DNA of 64,000 bases from NCBI GenBank assembly GCA_947625785.1, contig CANQPS010000008.1, positions 56,015 to 120,014 on the forward strand, read 5' to 3'. The translations under genes and the position numbers were made by a program. Positions 56,080-64,000 of this stretch are shown in pieces. Numbering within the stretch: the stretch's first letter is position 1; every line of letters begins with the position of its first letter. Origin of the DNA: an uncultured Clostridia bacterium (lineage in GTDB: Bacteria; Bacillota; Clostridia; Oscillospirales; Acutalibacteraceae). The notes beneath the pieces were generated by a model. It did no database searches, was not told the DNA's origin, and worked only from the letters and a program-made list of their open reading frames with translations.

Positions 56080-58359
56080 ATGGGAAGAACAGATATAAGT
56101 AAATTTACCAAAGAAGTTAATAGTCAGCCCCAAATATCATTGAAAGACAAAATATTTGGAGGTATAAAAGCGGTACTATGGATTTTCTGGAAGGCTTTTT
56201 CAACACTGTTTTTAGTCACTTTTACAGCTACTATTATAATAGGAATATCTATGATATTTTATATTGTAAGTATAGCCAAAGAACCGTTAGATGTTGAATT
56301 GACTGTTTCAGAGTTAAAACAAACGAGTTTTATATATGTATATGATGAATATGATATGCCGGTTGAATATCAGCGAGTTTATTCTTCTGAAAATAGAGTA
56401 TGGGTTGATTACAAAGATATTCCTGAGGCTATGATAAAGGCTATTATATGTATAGAAGACAAGCGTTTTAGAGAACACGATGGTGTAGATTGGGTTCGTA
56501 CGGCCGGTGCTATACTTAATATTGCTTCCGGTTCAGATTCTTATGGAGGTTCTACCATTACCCAGCAATTAATCAAAAATATTACAGGTGATAATGAAGT
56601 CAGTTTGACAAGAAAGCTGAGGGAGATTTTCAGAGCCTTAAAACTTGAACAAAAATATACAAAAGACCAAATTCTTGAATCATATTTAAATATAGTAAAT
56701 TTTGGAAGTGGCTGTCAAGGTGTACAAGCTGCTGCAAACCTTTATTTTAATAAGGATATAGGAGAGTGTTCTATTGCTGAATGTGCAGCGATAGCAGGTA
56801 TTACACAAAATCCTGTCGCATTCACACCTCTTTTGCACCCCGAGAAAAATAAAGAAAAGCGTGAAACTGTTATACAAGCTATGTATGACCAAGGTGCTAT
56901 AACAAAAACTCAATATGAACAGGCTATGCTTGAATCTGAGAATATGACATTTGTCGGATTTAATTATGATAATGATGACGATGACGACGATGATGATGAA
57001 TATCAGAATTGGTATATGGATGCTCTTTACAGAGATGTTGTTTCCGATTTGGCAAATTTATATGGTATAACGAAATCTGCCGCCGAAGATAAATTTTATG
57101 ATGGCGGCTTGAAAATTTATTGTGCTATGGATTTGAAAGCTCAACAAATGGCAGAAGATGTTATTTTAAATCTCAAAACCCCTTATGACCCAAAGCTCGA
57201 ACTTGGTTATGTTATGATGGATTTTGATGGTAGAGTAATTTGTACGGTAGGCAGCAGAAATGAAAAAGAAGGATTGTTAGTTTGGGATAATGCAAGTCGG
57301 TCAGTATTGCAATCAGGTTCTACAATGAAGCCGATAGGAGCATATTCACTTGCCATAGATAGCAAGGAATATAATTTTTCCTCTATTGTAAGCGATAGAC
57401 CTGTAAAGGCTTGGCGTGTAGATAGGTATGGTAATTATGTTGAGGGACCTGATAACTGGTATCATTACTATAAGGGTGATATTTTGCTTGAATATGCTCT
57501 TGAGATTTCCTGTAATGCCGCTGCTGTTCAGCTTGTAAAAGAGAGAGGCGTAGGAACAAGTTATGATTTTATGACAAAATCTCTTGGATTTACACATTTA
57601 GACGATGCAGATGCCGTTAATCTTGGAGGTGTTTCCATAGGAGGTTTTACAGGGGGCGTTACTGTAAAAGAAATGACAGCCGCCTATCAAATTTTCGGTA
57701 ACGGAGGTAAGTATTACAAGCCATATACTTACTATTATATAACCGACAGTAATGATAATGTGATTTTAGATAACAGAAATAATAGAGGTGTACAGGCAAT
57801 TTCAGAAGAAACTTCTACTATTATGAATAGGCTTTTAAGACAAGTTGTTGTAGGATATGAAGGTACAGGTAAAACAACTGCAATAGATGGTTGGAATATA
57901 GTGGGAAAGACAGGTACTACTGATGCTAATAAGGATAGTTGGTATATAGGATTATCTCCGTATGCTGTTGCAGGTATATGGACAGGCTATGATTTACCGG
58001 CTACTGTAAATGACACATATACGGCACAGCGTGTCTGGAAAGAAATAATGTCTAATTATCTTAATGGCTCTGAAAAATATGGAATAGAAGCAAAAGATAA
58101 TATAGATTATGAATATTCAGGAAATGTAGTTGAGAGGGATTATTGTACCGTAACAGGCAAACTTGCACATTCAGGTTGTCCAAGCAAAAAAGGATATTAT
58201 ACTTTGGATAATATGCCGGGATATTGCACATATCACAGTGAGGTTTATTATCCGCCGGACGAACCTGATGACGATGATAATCAAGAGAATGACGATAATC
58301 AAGAGAATAATGATAATAATAACCAGCAGGATAATGATGACAATAATTCTGAGGAATAA
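56080..58359 (+). CDS. Class A penicillin-binding protein (PBP1A type)
   Basis: This is a bifunctional peptidoglycan synthase. The 759-residue product has a membrane anchor (about 35-65), a GT51 glycosyltransferase domain with catalytic E126 in CIEDKRFREHDGVDW, and GGSTITQQL plus RKLREI. The transpeptidase domain has SGSTMKP, SCNAA and KTGTT. It ends with a long Asp/Asn-rich tail after residue 720, and another acidic run (DNDDDDDDDDEY) lies between the domains. I start at the ATG at 56080 with GGAGGT upstream; an earlier in-frame TTG overlaps that site. Confidence 0.96.
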   Translation: MGRTDISKFTKEVNSQPQISLKDKIFGGIKAVLWIFWKAFSTLFLVTFTATIIIGISMIFYIVSIAKEPLDVELTVSELKQTSFIYVYDEYDMPVEYQRVYSSENRVWVDYKDIPEAMIKAIICIEDKRFREHDGVDWVRTAGAILNIASGSDSYGGSTITQQLIKNITGDNEVSLTRKLREIFRALKLEQKYTKDQILESYLNIVNFGSGCQGVQAAANLYFNKDIGECSIAECAAIAGITQNPVAFTPLLHPEKNKEKRETVIQAMYDQGAITKTQYEQAMLESENMTFVGFNYDNDDDDDDDDEYQNWYMDALYRDVVSDLANLYGITKSAAEDKFYDGGLKIYCAMDLKAQQMAEDVILNLKTPYDPKLELGYVMMDFDGRVICTVGSRNEKEGLLVWDNASRSVLQSGSTMKPIGAYSLAIDSKEYNFSSIVSDRPVKAWRVDRYGNYVEGPDNWYHYYKGDILLEYALEISCNAAAVQLVKERGVGTSYDFMTKSLGFTHLDDADAVNLGGVSIGGFTGGVTVKEMTAAYQIFGNGGKYYKPYTYYYITDSNDNVILDNRNNRGVQAISEETSTIMNRLLRQVVVGYEGTGKTTAIDGWNIVGKTGTTDANKDSWYIGLSPYAVAGIWTGYDLPATVNDTYTAQRVWKEIMSNYLNGSEKYGIEAKDNIDYEYSGNVVERDYCTVTGKLAHSGCPSKKGYYTLDNMPGYCTYHSEVYYPPDEPDDDDNQENDDNQENNDNNNQQDNDDNNSEE

Positions 58360-58416
58360 ATTAATATAGTTTTAAATTAAAATTAATATATTAGGTGTAA
58401 AATGGAGAGGTGTTTT

Positions 58417-59661
58417 ATGGTAAATGTTGCAATAATGGGTTATGGTGTAGTTGGTTCAGGAGTTGTTGATGTAATAACGCAACATTCAGAGAGTTTAGCT
58501 CAAAAAGCCAAAGAGGAAATTAGTATAAAATATATACTTGATATAAGGGATTTCCCTGACAGCCCTTTTGCTGATAAATTTACAAAATCATTTGACCAAA
58601 TTTTAAATGATGATGAAGTAAGAATAGTAGTTGAAGTTATGGGTGGTTTAAAACCGGCGTATGATTTTGTAAAGAGTTGTTTACTTGCAGGAAAAAGTGT
58701 TGTTACATCTAACAAAGAGCTTGTTGCTGCCAAGGGAGCAGAGCTGCTGAAAATAGCCCAAGAAAAAAATGTTAATTTTTTATTTGAGGCAAGTGTCGGA
58801 GGAGGAATTCCGATTATAAGACCAATGACACAATGTCTTGCGGCTAATGATGTTATTGAAATTGCAGGAATATTAAACGGTACAACAAATTTTATTTTAA
58901 CAAAGATGATAAGAGATAAAATGGAGTTTAACGATGCATTATTGCTCGCCCAACAGCTTGGTTATGCTGAAAGAAATCCGGCTGCCGATATTGAGGGACA
59001 CGATGCTTGTCGCAAGATTTGTATTTTGGCTGCTATTGCATACGGTAAACACGTTTATCCCGAAAGTGTAAAAACAGAGGGTATTACAAATATCACTCTT
59101 GAAGATGTTGCCTACGCCGATAGCTGGGGTGGTGTTATAAAGCTGATAGGTCAGGCTAAAATATTGGAAAACGGCAAACTCGAAATTTTTGTTGCACCTA
59201 TGTTTATTTCAAGAGAAAGTCAACTGTCTTCGGTAGATGATGTTTTCAATGGTATTCTTGTAAGGGGTGACGAAACAGGAGATATTGTATTTTACGGTAA
59301 GGGTGCAGGTAAATATCCTACAGCGAGTGCGGTTGTTGCAGATGTAGTCGATTGTGTAAAACACTTCAAAGCAAGAAAATATCTCGGTTGGGAAGATACA
59401 ACGGAAAATTATGTGGCTGATTATAATGACTATAAATTTTCGGCATATTTAAGATGTATTTCAAATAATGATAGAAATGCTGTTGAAAAAGCTAAAAGTT
59501 TATTTGGTGACATTCAGATAATAAATAGAAGTAATCAGCCGGAAAATGAATTTGCATTTATTTCGCCTGTAAAGAGTTCCTCTGAAATTGATAAGGCTAT
59601 ATCTGCACTTGCCGAATATGGCATAGAAACAATTTCAAAAATTCGTGTGGGTGAAGTTTAA
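58417..59661 (+). CDS. hom: Homoserine dehydrogenase
   Basis: The enzyme reduces aspartate semialdehyde to homoserine, on the way to threonine and methionine. The 414-residue protein has the nucleotide loop GYGVVGSGV, the active-site region NGTTNFILTKM, EGHDACRKICILAAIAYG, and a C-terminal ACT-like domain (RCISNNDRN... ISPVKSS) for feedback control. I use the ATG at 58417; an in-frame ATG five codons earlier lies on the ribosome site GGAGAGG. It is 3 nt from thrB. Confidence 0.96.
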   Translation: MVNVAIMGYGVVGSGVVDVITQHSESLAQKAKEEISIKYILDIRDFPDSPFADKFTKSFDQILNDDEVRIVVEVMGGLKPAYDFVKSCLLAGKSVVTSNKELVAAKGAELLKIAQEKNVNFLFEASVGGGIPIIRPMTQCLAANDVIEIAGILNGTTNFILTKMIRDKMEFNDALLLAQQLGYAERNPAADIEGHDACRKICILAAIAYGKHVYPESVKTEGITNITLEDVAYADSWGGVIKLIGQAKILENGKLEIFVAPMFISRESQLSSVDDVFNGILVRGDETGDIVFYGKGAGKYPTASAVVADVVDCVKHFKARKYLGWEDTTENYVADYNDYKFSAYLRCISNNDRNAVEKAKSLFGDIQIINRSNQPENEFAFISPVKSSSEIDKAISALAEYGIETISKIRVGEV

Positions 59662-59664
59662 TTT

Positions 59665-60558
59665 ATGATAAAGGTTAGAGTTCCTGCTACAAGTGCAAAC
59701 CTTGGCGCAGGATTTGATGCACTTGGTCTTGCACTCAATTTATACAATAATGTATGGTTTGAGGAGTCGGACAGGATAGAGATTTTGGCTAAAGATGGTT
59801 TTGATGTGCCTAATGATAAAACAAATTTAATATATGAAGCAATTCAAACTGTATATAATGAATGTGGTGTCAGTCTAAGGGGTATGAAGATTATACAAGA
59901 GAGTAAAATTCCTATGACAAGAGGTCTTGGAAGCAGTTCAGCTTGTATAGTAGCCGGAATTATGGCGGGAAATTATTTCCTTGGAAATCCATTTTCAAAA
60001 GATGATTTAATAAATTTAGCTTGTAAAATTGAAGGACACCCCGATAATACAACACCTGCTATTCTTGGCGGTATAACTGTATCAGCTATGGATAATGGAA
60101 AGGTATATACAGTTGGGATACCTCTAAATAATGACATTTGTTTTGGTGTATTTATACCTAAATTTACTTTAAAAACTGAGTTGGCAAGGAGTGTCTTGCC
60201 AAAGGAATATAAAAGAGAAGATGTTGTTTTTAATTTATCAAGATCATCACTTATGATTGCATCGTTATTTTCAAATAAGTTTGAAAATCTTATTGTTGCG
60301 ACACAAGACAGATTGCATCAGCCTTATAGATTATCGCTTATAGATGGTGCGGAAACCGTATTTGATACTGCTAAAAGGCTGGGGGCATATTCAGCGTGTG
60401 TCAGCGGTGCAGGACCGTCTATAATTTCATTTATAGATAGAAAGAAAATTGATAATTTCAATAAGTATGCAATTTCAATGTTGGAAGATAAAGGTATAAA
60501 AGGTTGGAGTTTTGTTATGCTTGAACACGATAATGAGGGAGCAAAGATATTTATTTGA
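59665..60558 (+). CDS. thrB: Homoserine kinase
   Basis: This is a GHMP-family kinase that phosphorylates homoserine. The 297-residue product opens VRVPATSANLGAGFDALGLAL, has the ATP-binding PMTRGLGSSSACIVAG and the C-terminal SGAGPSIISF. It forms a hom-thrB operon, with thrC not in view. The convergent regulator gene ends 3 nt downstream, with no visible terminator between them. Confidence 0.97.
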   Translation: MIKVRVPATSANLGAGFDALGLALNLYNNVWFEESDRIEILAKDGFDVPNDKTNLIYEAIQTVYNECGVSLRGMKIIQESKIPMTRGLGSSSACIVAGIMAGNYFLGNPFSKDDLINLACKIEGHPDNTTPAILGGITVSAMDNGKVYTVGIPLNNDICFGVFIPKFTLKTELARSVLPKEYKREDVVFNLSRSSLMIASLFSNKFENLIVATQDRLHQPYRLSLIDGAETVFDTAKRLGAYSACVSGAGPSIISFIDRKKIDNFNKYAISMLEDKGIKGWSFVMLEHDNEGAKIFI

Positions 60559-60561
60559 CTT

Positions 60562-61959
60562 TTATAGATTTTTTAATACTTTGCAAAGTTTGTTAACGGC
60601 TGTTTTCAGTTCATCATTTTTAAATCCTGAATATCCTATTATAATAGTTCCGTTTTCGGTATTATAATTTATATTTTGTGAATAATATTCGGATAGACCG
60701 TAAACTTTTATGTTTGCATTTTTTGCAGCATTAATTAATACATTTTCAGAAATGTTTTTTGCTTGGATAAGAAGATGTTGTCCGGCTTTTTCACCTGATA
60801 TTGAAAATCTGTCAAACATATTGTTTTCCGAAAAAGTATTTATTACAATATCACGCCTTGTTTTATAGATATTTCTAATTTTGTTTAAATGCTGTTCAAA
60901 GTGTCCTCTATCAATGAATTTTTTAAGTATTTGTTGTTCAAAGCTTGGCACTGTACAGGAGTAAAAAAGAAATTTTTCTTCATAAATTTTAAGTAAATTT
61001 TCAGGCAGAGCCATATAGGCAATTCTAAGTGACGGAGCAAGGGTTTTAGCAAATGTATTGAAATATATTACTTTATTATTTCTGTCAAGCCCCTGTAATG
61101 CCGGAATAGGTTTTCCGGAATATCTGAATTCACTGTCATAGTCATCTTCAAGAATAAATCTGTTATCCTGTTCATTTGCCCAAGATATAATTTGTTGTCG
61201 TCTTGGTATAGTGGTTACGATACCAAGCGGAAAATGATGGGAAGGTGTAACATACATTATATTTGTATTTGTACTTTTAAGTTTGTCAATAATTATTCCA
61301 TCGTTATCTAATGGTATATAGTTTGTATGAACTTTATTAATATCCAATATCTTGGTGATTTTATGATAGCAGGGGTTTTCTACACCGAAAATATTGTCGG
61401 TTCCGAAGATTTGAATGATTAATCCTAACAGATATTCTGTACCGGCACCAATAATTATTTGTTCAGGGTGAATGTTTACACCTCTGTATTGATGTAAATA
61501 TTTCGATATGCTTTCTCTAAGTCCGAGGTCTCCTTTTGGATTTATTGCTTTAAGCAAATTTTTATTTTCCAGTAAAATTTCTCGGTTAAGTTTGCTCCAT
61601 ACGGAAAACGGAAAACAATCTGTATCGACAGCATTTGTTAAAAAATTTATTTTATAATCATTTGAAATAGTTTTATTTTTAGGCGTGTAAGTATTTGTAT
61701 TTGGGACTATTAATGTATTATCAAATGGTTGTACATAAAAACCGCTTCTTGCCTTTGAAATAATATATCCCTCAGAGGCAAGCTGATTATATGCTGTTTC
61801 AACTGTTATCTGGCTTATTTTTAAGTGTAAAGCCAGTTTGCGTTTTGATGGGAGTTTTTCACCTGTTTTAAGGCTGCCTGATTCGATTTCCCTTTTTATA
61901 GCAGAATATAGTTGTGCATAAAGCGGAATTTTGTTATTTTCAAAAACTATTGTTATCAT
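60562..61959 (-). CDS. MocR/PdxR-type transcriptional regulator
   Basis: The 465-residue protein joins a GntR winged helix (residues 1-75: IPLYAQLYSAIKREIESG, LPSKRKLALHLKISQITVETAYNQL) to a PLP-dependent aminotransferase-like domain. It has EDDYDSEFRYSGKP and the PLP lysine in TFAKTLAPSLRIAYM. MocR proteins usually sense PLP or an amino-compound and regulate a neighbouring or divergent gene. Here the divergent neighbour is an S1-domain gene, not pdxS or pdxT, so the target is unclear. It runs convergently to thrB. Confidence 0.92.
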   Translation of the reverse strand: MITIVFENNKIPLYAQLYSAIKREIESGSLKTGEKLPSKRKLALHLKISQITVETAYNQLASEGYIISKARSGFYVQPFDNTLIVPNTNTYTPKNKTISNDYKINFLTNAVDTDCFPFSVWSKLNREILLENKNLLKAINPKGDLGLRESISKYLHQYRGVNIHPEQIIIGAGTEYLLGLIIQIFGTDNIFGVENPCYHKITKILDINKVHTNYIPLDNDGIIIDKLKSTNTNIMYVTPSHHFPLGIVTTIPRRQQIISWANEQDNRFILEDDYDSEFRYSGKPIPALQGLDRNNKVIYFNTFAKTLAPSLRIAYMALPENLLKIYEEKFLFYSCTVPSFEQQILKKFIDRGHFEQHLNKIRNIYKTRRDIVINTFSENNMFDRFSISGEKAGQHLLIQAKNISENVLINAAKNANIKVYGLSEYYSQNINYNTENGTIIIGYSGFKNDELKTAVNKLCKVLKNL

Positions 61960-62139
61960 AATTAATCATCGTCCTATTTAGTTAACTTATATAATAAATT
62001 ATATCATAATTTATGAAGACTGCACCATAATTTGTCAAAATTCAACCTTGTAATTATGTTAAAATCTTAGTCAAGGCAGTAATATAAGCTGCTTTGTCAG
62101 CATATAGATGTGATGAAAAGAAAACGGGAGGTACTAAAA

Positions 62140-63060
62140 ATGTTAGAATTTTATCCAGAGGGTCGACTTATAAACACTACGGAGAATATTAATTCAATGG
62201 ACACAGTGGCACACTTAGCAGAGGCTTGTCGTGACAATAAAATACTTGAAGCGAGAGCATTGGTATGTGATTCCAATCATAATCTTATAGTTGATTTAGG
62301 ATTTATGAAGGGCATAATACCATATTACGAAGGTGCAATAGGTATTAGAGAGGGTACTGTCAGAGATATTGCAATTATCTCAAGAGTGAACAGACCGGTA
62401 AGTTTTATAGTAACAGGCTTTGATAAGGATAGTCAGGGCAGAACTGTTGCTGTTTTGTCAAGGCGACTTGCCCAAGAAAGATGTATAAAAGAATACATTA
62501 AAAATCTGGTACCAGGCGATGTGATTAATGCCAGAGTTACTCATCTTGAAAATTTCGGAGCATTTGTTGATATAGGTTGTGGTGTGGCATCATTATTGCC
62601 AATAGATGCAATTTCCGTATCAAGGATAGAGCATCCAAGAGAGAGATTTAGCATAGGTATGGATATAAAAGCTATTGTTAAATCTATTGATGGCGACAGA
62701 ATAAGCCTAAGCCATAAAGAACTTTTAGGTACTTGGGAGGAGAATGCGAAGCAGTTTTCAATAGGTGAAACAGTTGCAGGAATTATACGCTCAGTTGAAG
62801 ATTATGGTGCATTTATAGAGCTTACACCTAATCTTGCGGGACTTGCAGAGGCAAGAGAGGGCTTACATACGGGTCAACAAGCCAGTGTGTATATCAAGAA
62901 TATAATACCTAATAGAATGAAGATTAAACTTATAGTTATTGATACATTTGATTATAGTTATCCACCACAGCAGCCTAAATATTTTTATAACGGTGAGCAT
63001 ATTGATGTATTTAGATATTCGCCTATGCAATGTGATAAGGTAGTAGAAACAAGATTTTAA
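62140..63060 (+). CDS. S1 RNA-binding domain protein
   Basis: The 306-residue protein has two S1-type OB folds: residues about 124-192 (PGDVINARVTHLENFGAFVD ... ISLSHKELLG) and 208-270 (GETVAGIIRSVEDYGAFIEL). A preceding domain is conserved in clostridial S1 proteins (EARALVCDSNHNLIVDLG). It may be a ribosome-associated or RNA-decay factor like the short RpsA homologues of Firmicutes; the role is unknown. I start at the ATG at 62140 (MLEFYPEGRL), which has GGGAGGT in front, not at an ATG ten codons earlier. Confidence 0.88.
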   Translation: MLEFYPEGRLINTTENINSMDTVAHLAEACRDNKILEARALVCDSNHNLIVDLGFMKGIIPYYEGAIGIREGTVRDIAIISRVNRPVSFIVTGFDKDSQGRTVAVLSRRLAQERCIKEYIKNLVPGDVINARVTHLENFGAFVDIGCGVASLLPIDAISVSRIEHPRERFSIGMDIKAIVKSIDGDRISLSHKELLGTWEENAKQFSIGETVAGIIRSVEDYGAFIELTPNLAGLAEAREGLHTGQQASVYIKNIIPNRMKIKLIVIDTFDYSYPPQQPKYFYNGEHIDVFRYSPMQCDKVVETRF

Positions 63061-63156
63061 TAATATTCATAAAACCATACTGCGTATAAACGGAATTACT
63101 ATCTTGCCAATAATTTTGAAAATCACCCAAAGTAGAACGGGGTAACAAGAGAAAAT

Positions 63157-63194
63157 GCCGAAAGTCTTGAAAAACCAAGACTTTCGGCGTTTTT
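63157..63194. terminator. Bidirectional terminator
   Basis: GCCGAAAGTCTTG and its complement (13-bp perfect stem) with a T-run on the plus strand and a weaker one on the minus strand. It ends the S1 gene and the tRNA-Arg transcript. Confidence 0.85.
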
Positions 63195-63197
63195 TGG

Positions 63198-63271
63198 CGT
63201 CGCTGAGGGGACTTGAACCTCCGACCTACCGCTTAGGAGGCGGTCGCTCTATCCAACTGAGCTACAGCGAC
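63198..63271 (-). tRNA. tRNA-Arg (anticodon CCT)
   Basis: The minus strand folds with acceptor GTCGCTG/CAGCGAC, D stem GCTC/GAGC, anticodon stem ACCGC/GCGGT with loop CTCCTAA, variable AGGTC, and T arm GGAGG TTCAAGT CCCCT. The anticodon CCT reads AGG. No CCA is encoded. Confidence 0.95.
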
Positions 63272-63572
63272 ATTTTAAAAAAGCTATTAAATTGTATCCA
63301 ATTGCTTTTACCACTAAAACGAACATTATAGCAAATTCCTTAAAATATCTGACTAATAAATGTTACCATAAAATAATGTGATTATTATTGCAGATTAGAA
63401 AAATAATGATTATAATAAATAAAAACAGCCCTAAAAATATTTTTTGAATATAAATTAATATATGAATATCTGTTTATATTATAATTATTGTTTACAAATG
63501 TGTCAATACTACATCTTGAAAATATTTAAATAATTTAGTAATATATTAATTGTAAGTGGGAGGTATGTTCAA
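63272..63572. other. AT-rich intergenic region, no gene seen
   Basis: This stretch lies between tRNA-Arg and the DUF4250 gene. I see no open frame with a ribosome site and no strong hairpin. The promoter of tRNA-Arg should lie in its left part on the minus strand and that of the DUF4250 gene in its right part, but neither has clear boxes. Confidence 0.5.
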
Positions 63573-63752
63573 ATGTTAAATTTGCCAAATGAACCGATTA
63601 TACTTTTAAGTTTTATTAATACAAAGTTAAGAGATTTTTATTCATCATTAGACGATTTTTGTAATGATACTCAATGCGATAAACAGGAAATTATAGATAA
63701 ATTGAATAGCATTAATTATCAATACAATAAAAAGTTAAATAAATTTATGTAA
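63573..63752 (+). CDS. DUF4250 domain protein
   Basis: The 59-residue protein reads MLNLPNEPIILLSFINTKLR, then DFYSSLDDFCNDTQCDKQEI and ends YQYNKKLNKFM. It matches the small DUF4250 family of Clostridia and Bacteroidetes, all about 60 residues with the ILLSxxNTKLRDFYxSL core. The function is unknown. GGGAGG lies 7-8 nt before the ATG. Confidence 0.85.
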   Translation: MLNLPNEPIILLSFINTKLRDFYSSLDDFCNDTQCDKQEIIDKLNSINYQYNKKLNKFM

Positions 63753-63857
63753 ATTTTATTATAGTTAAATAAAACAATAAACATTATTTATGAATTAAAA
63801 ATATTATGAATATGTAAAAAGTATCAGAAGCAGAAAAAATAAATTTTCAAAAAATGC

Positions 63858-63886
63858 TTGACAATTATTTGATAGCGTGATATAAT
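63858..63886 (+). promoter_or_regulatory. Tandem promoter P1, probable rRNA operon
   Basis: TTGACA and TATAAT are spaced 17 nt, both at consensus. A second promoter lies 86 nt downstream. No gene follows within the window. Confidence 0.75.
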
Positions 63887-63943
63887 GATAAAGCTGTCGG
63901 ATAAGTTAATAAAAAAATCTTTAAAAAAACTTGAAAAAAGTAC

Positions 63944-63972
63944 TTGACAAAAGTTCAAAGAAGTGTTAAAAT
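63944..63972 (+). promoter_or_regulatory. Tandem promoter P2, probable rRNA operon
   Basis: TTGACA and TAAAAT are spaced 17 nt, with A/T tracts upstream. Tandem near-consensus promoters after an AT-rich region are typical before 16S rRNA genes of Firmicutes. The downstream gene lies outside the window. Confidence 0.7.
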
Positions 63973-64000
63973 AAAACACGCTGTTGACGAAAGACAGCAA

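Overview
The window is a low-GC, Gram-positive-type bacterial chromosome segment. I place it in Bacillota, class Clostridia. The reasons are the secY-adk-map-KOW-infA-rpmJ-rpsM-rpsK-rpsD-rpoA-rplQ order, strong AGGAGG ribosome binding sites, a zinc-finger ClpE, a DUF4250 gene, a DUF512-der-plsY run, and many stem-plus-U-run terminators. I cannot go below class from the sequence alone.

Layout. 1-6256: the distal part of the large ribosomal protein operon, starting inside secY and ending in a clear terminator after rplQ. 6287-9639: a DUF1015 gene, a membrane acyltransferase and, on the minus strand, a small membrane exporter-like protein. 9756-21241: a nine-gene minus-strand cluster with short gaps or overlaps. 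In transcription order it encodes an RCC1-repeat protein, a coiled-coil protein with a Rossmann-like N-terminus, an Hsp70-like ATPase, a long coiled coil, a zinc-ribbon protein, two charged helical proteins that resemble ESCRT-III/Snf7 subunits, a Vps4/katanin-like AAA ATPase with a MIT-like helical N-terminus, and a second AAA protein with degenerate catalytic motifs. This is the best candidate for an undescribed system: a bacterial ESCRT-III/Vps4-like remodelling machine joined to an Hsp70-type regulator and an RCC1 propeller. 21391-21864: a YdjM/DUF457 membrane gene.

22062-37019: a complete type I-B (Tneap-like) CRISPR-Cas locus, cas6-cas8-cas7-cas5-cas3-cas4-cas1-cas2, then a structured leader and an array of about 100 repeats of 30 nt. 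The array holds a duplicated block of four spacers, several pairs of related or overlapping spacers, and one spacer carrying 17 nt of the repeat in antisense. 37020-38725: a decayed trailer region with orphan repeats, a truncated ORF, one frameshifted and one intact ribbon-helix-helix gene, and what looks like a broken type I toxin-antitoxin module.

38815-64000: mostly housekeeping. It holds a lipoprotein, two small unknown genes, ispF, two S11 D,D-carboxypeptidases, pgi, a P-loop protein, yceD-rpmF, a DUF512 radical-SAM-like gene with der and plsY, cvpA, a clpE-like gene, tRNA-Thr(CGT), an ABC exporter pair, a BofC-like secreted protein, a class A penicillin-binding protein, hom-thrB, a MocR/PdxR regulator, an S1-domain protein, tRNA-Arg(CCT) and a DUF4250 gene. 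The window ends in two tandem near-consensus sigma-A promoters that probably drive an rRNA operon just outside it.

All calls come from reading the translated sequences and motifs by eye. No database or structure search was run. Repeat counts and residue numbers are hand counts.
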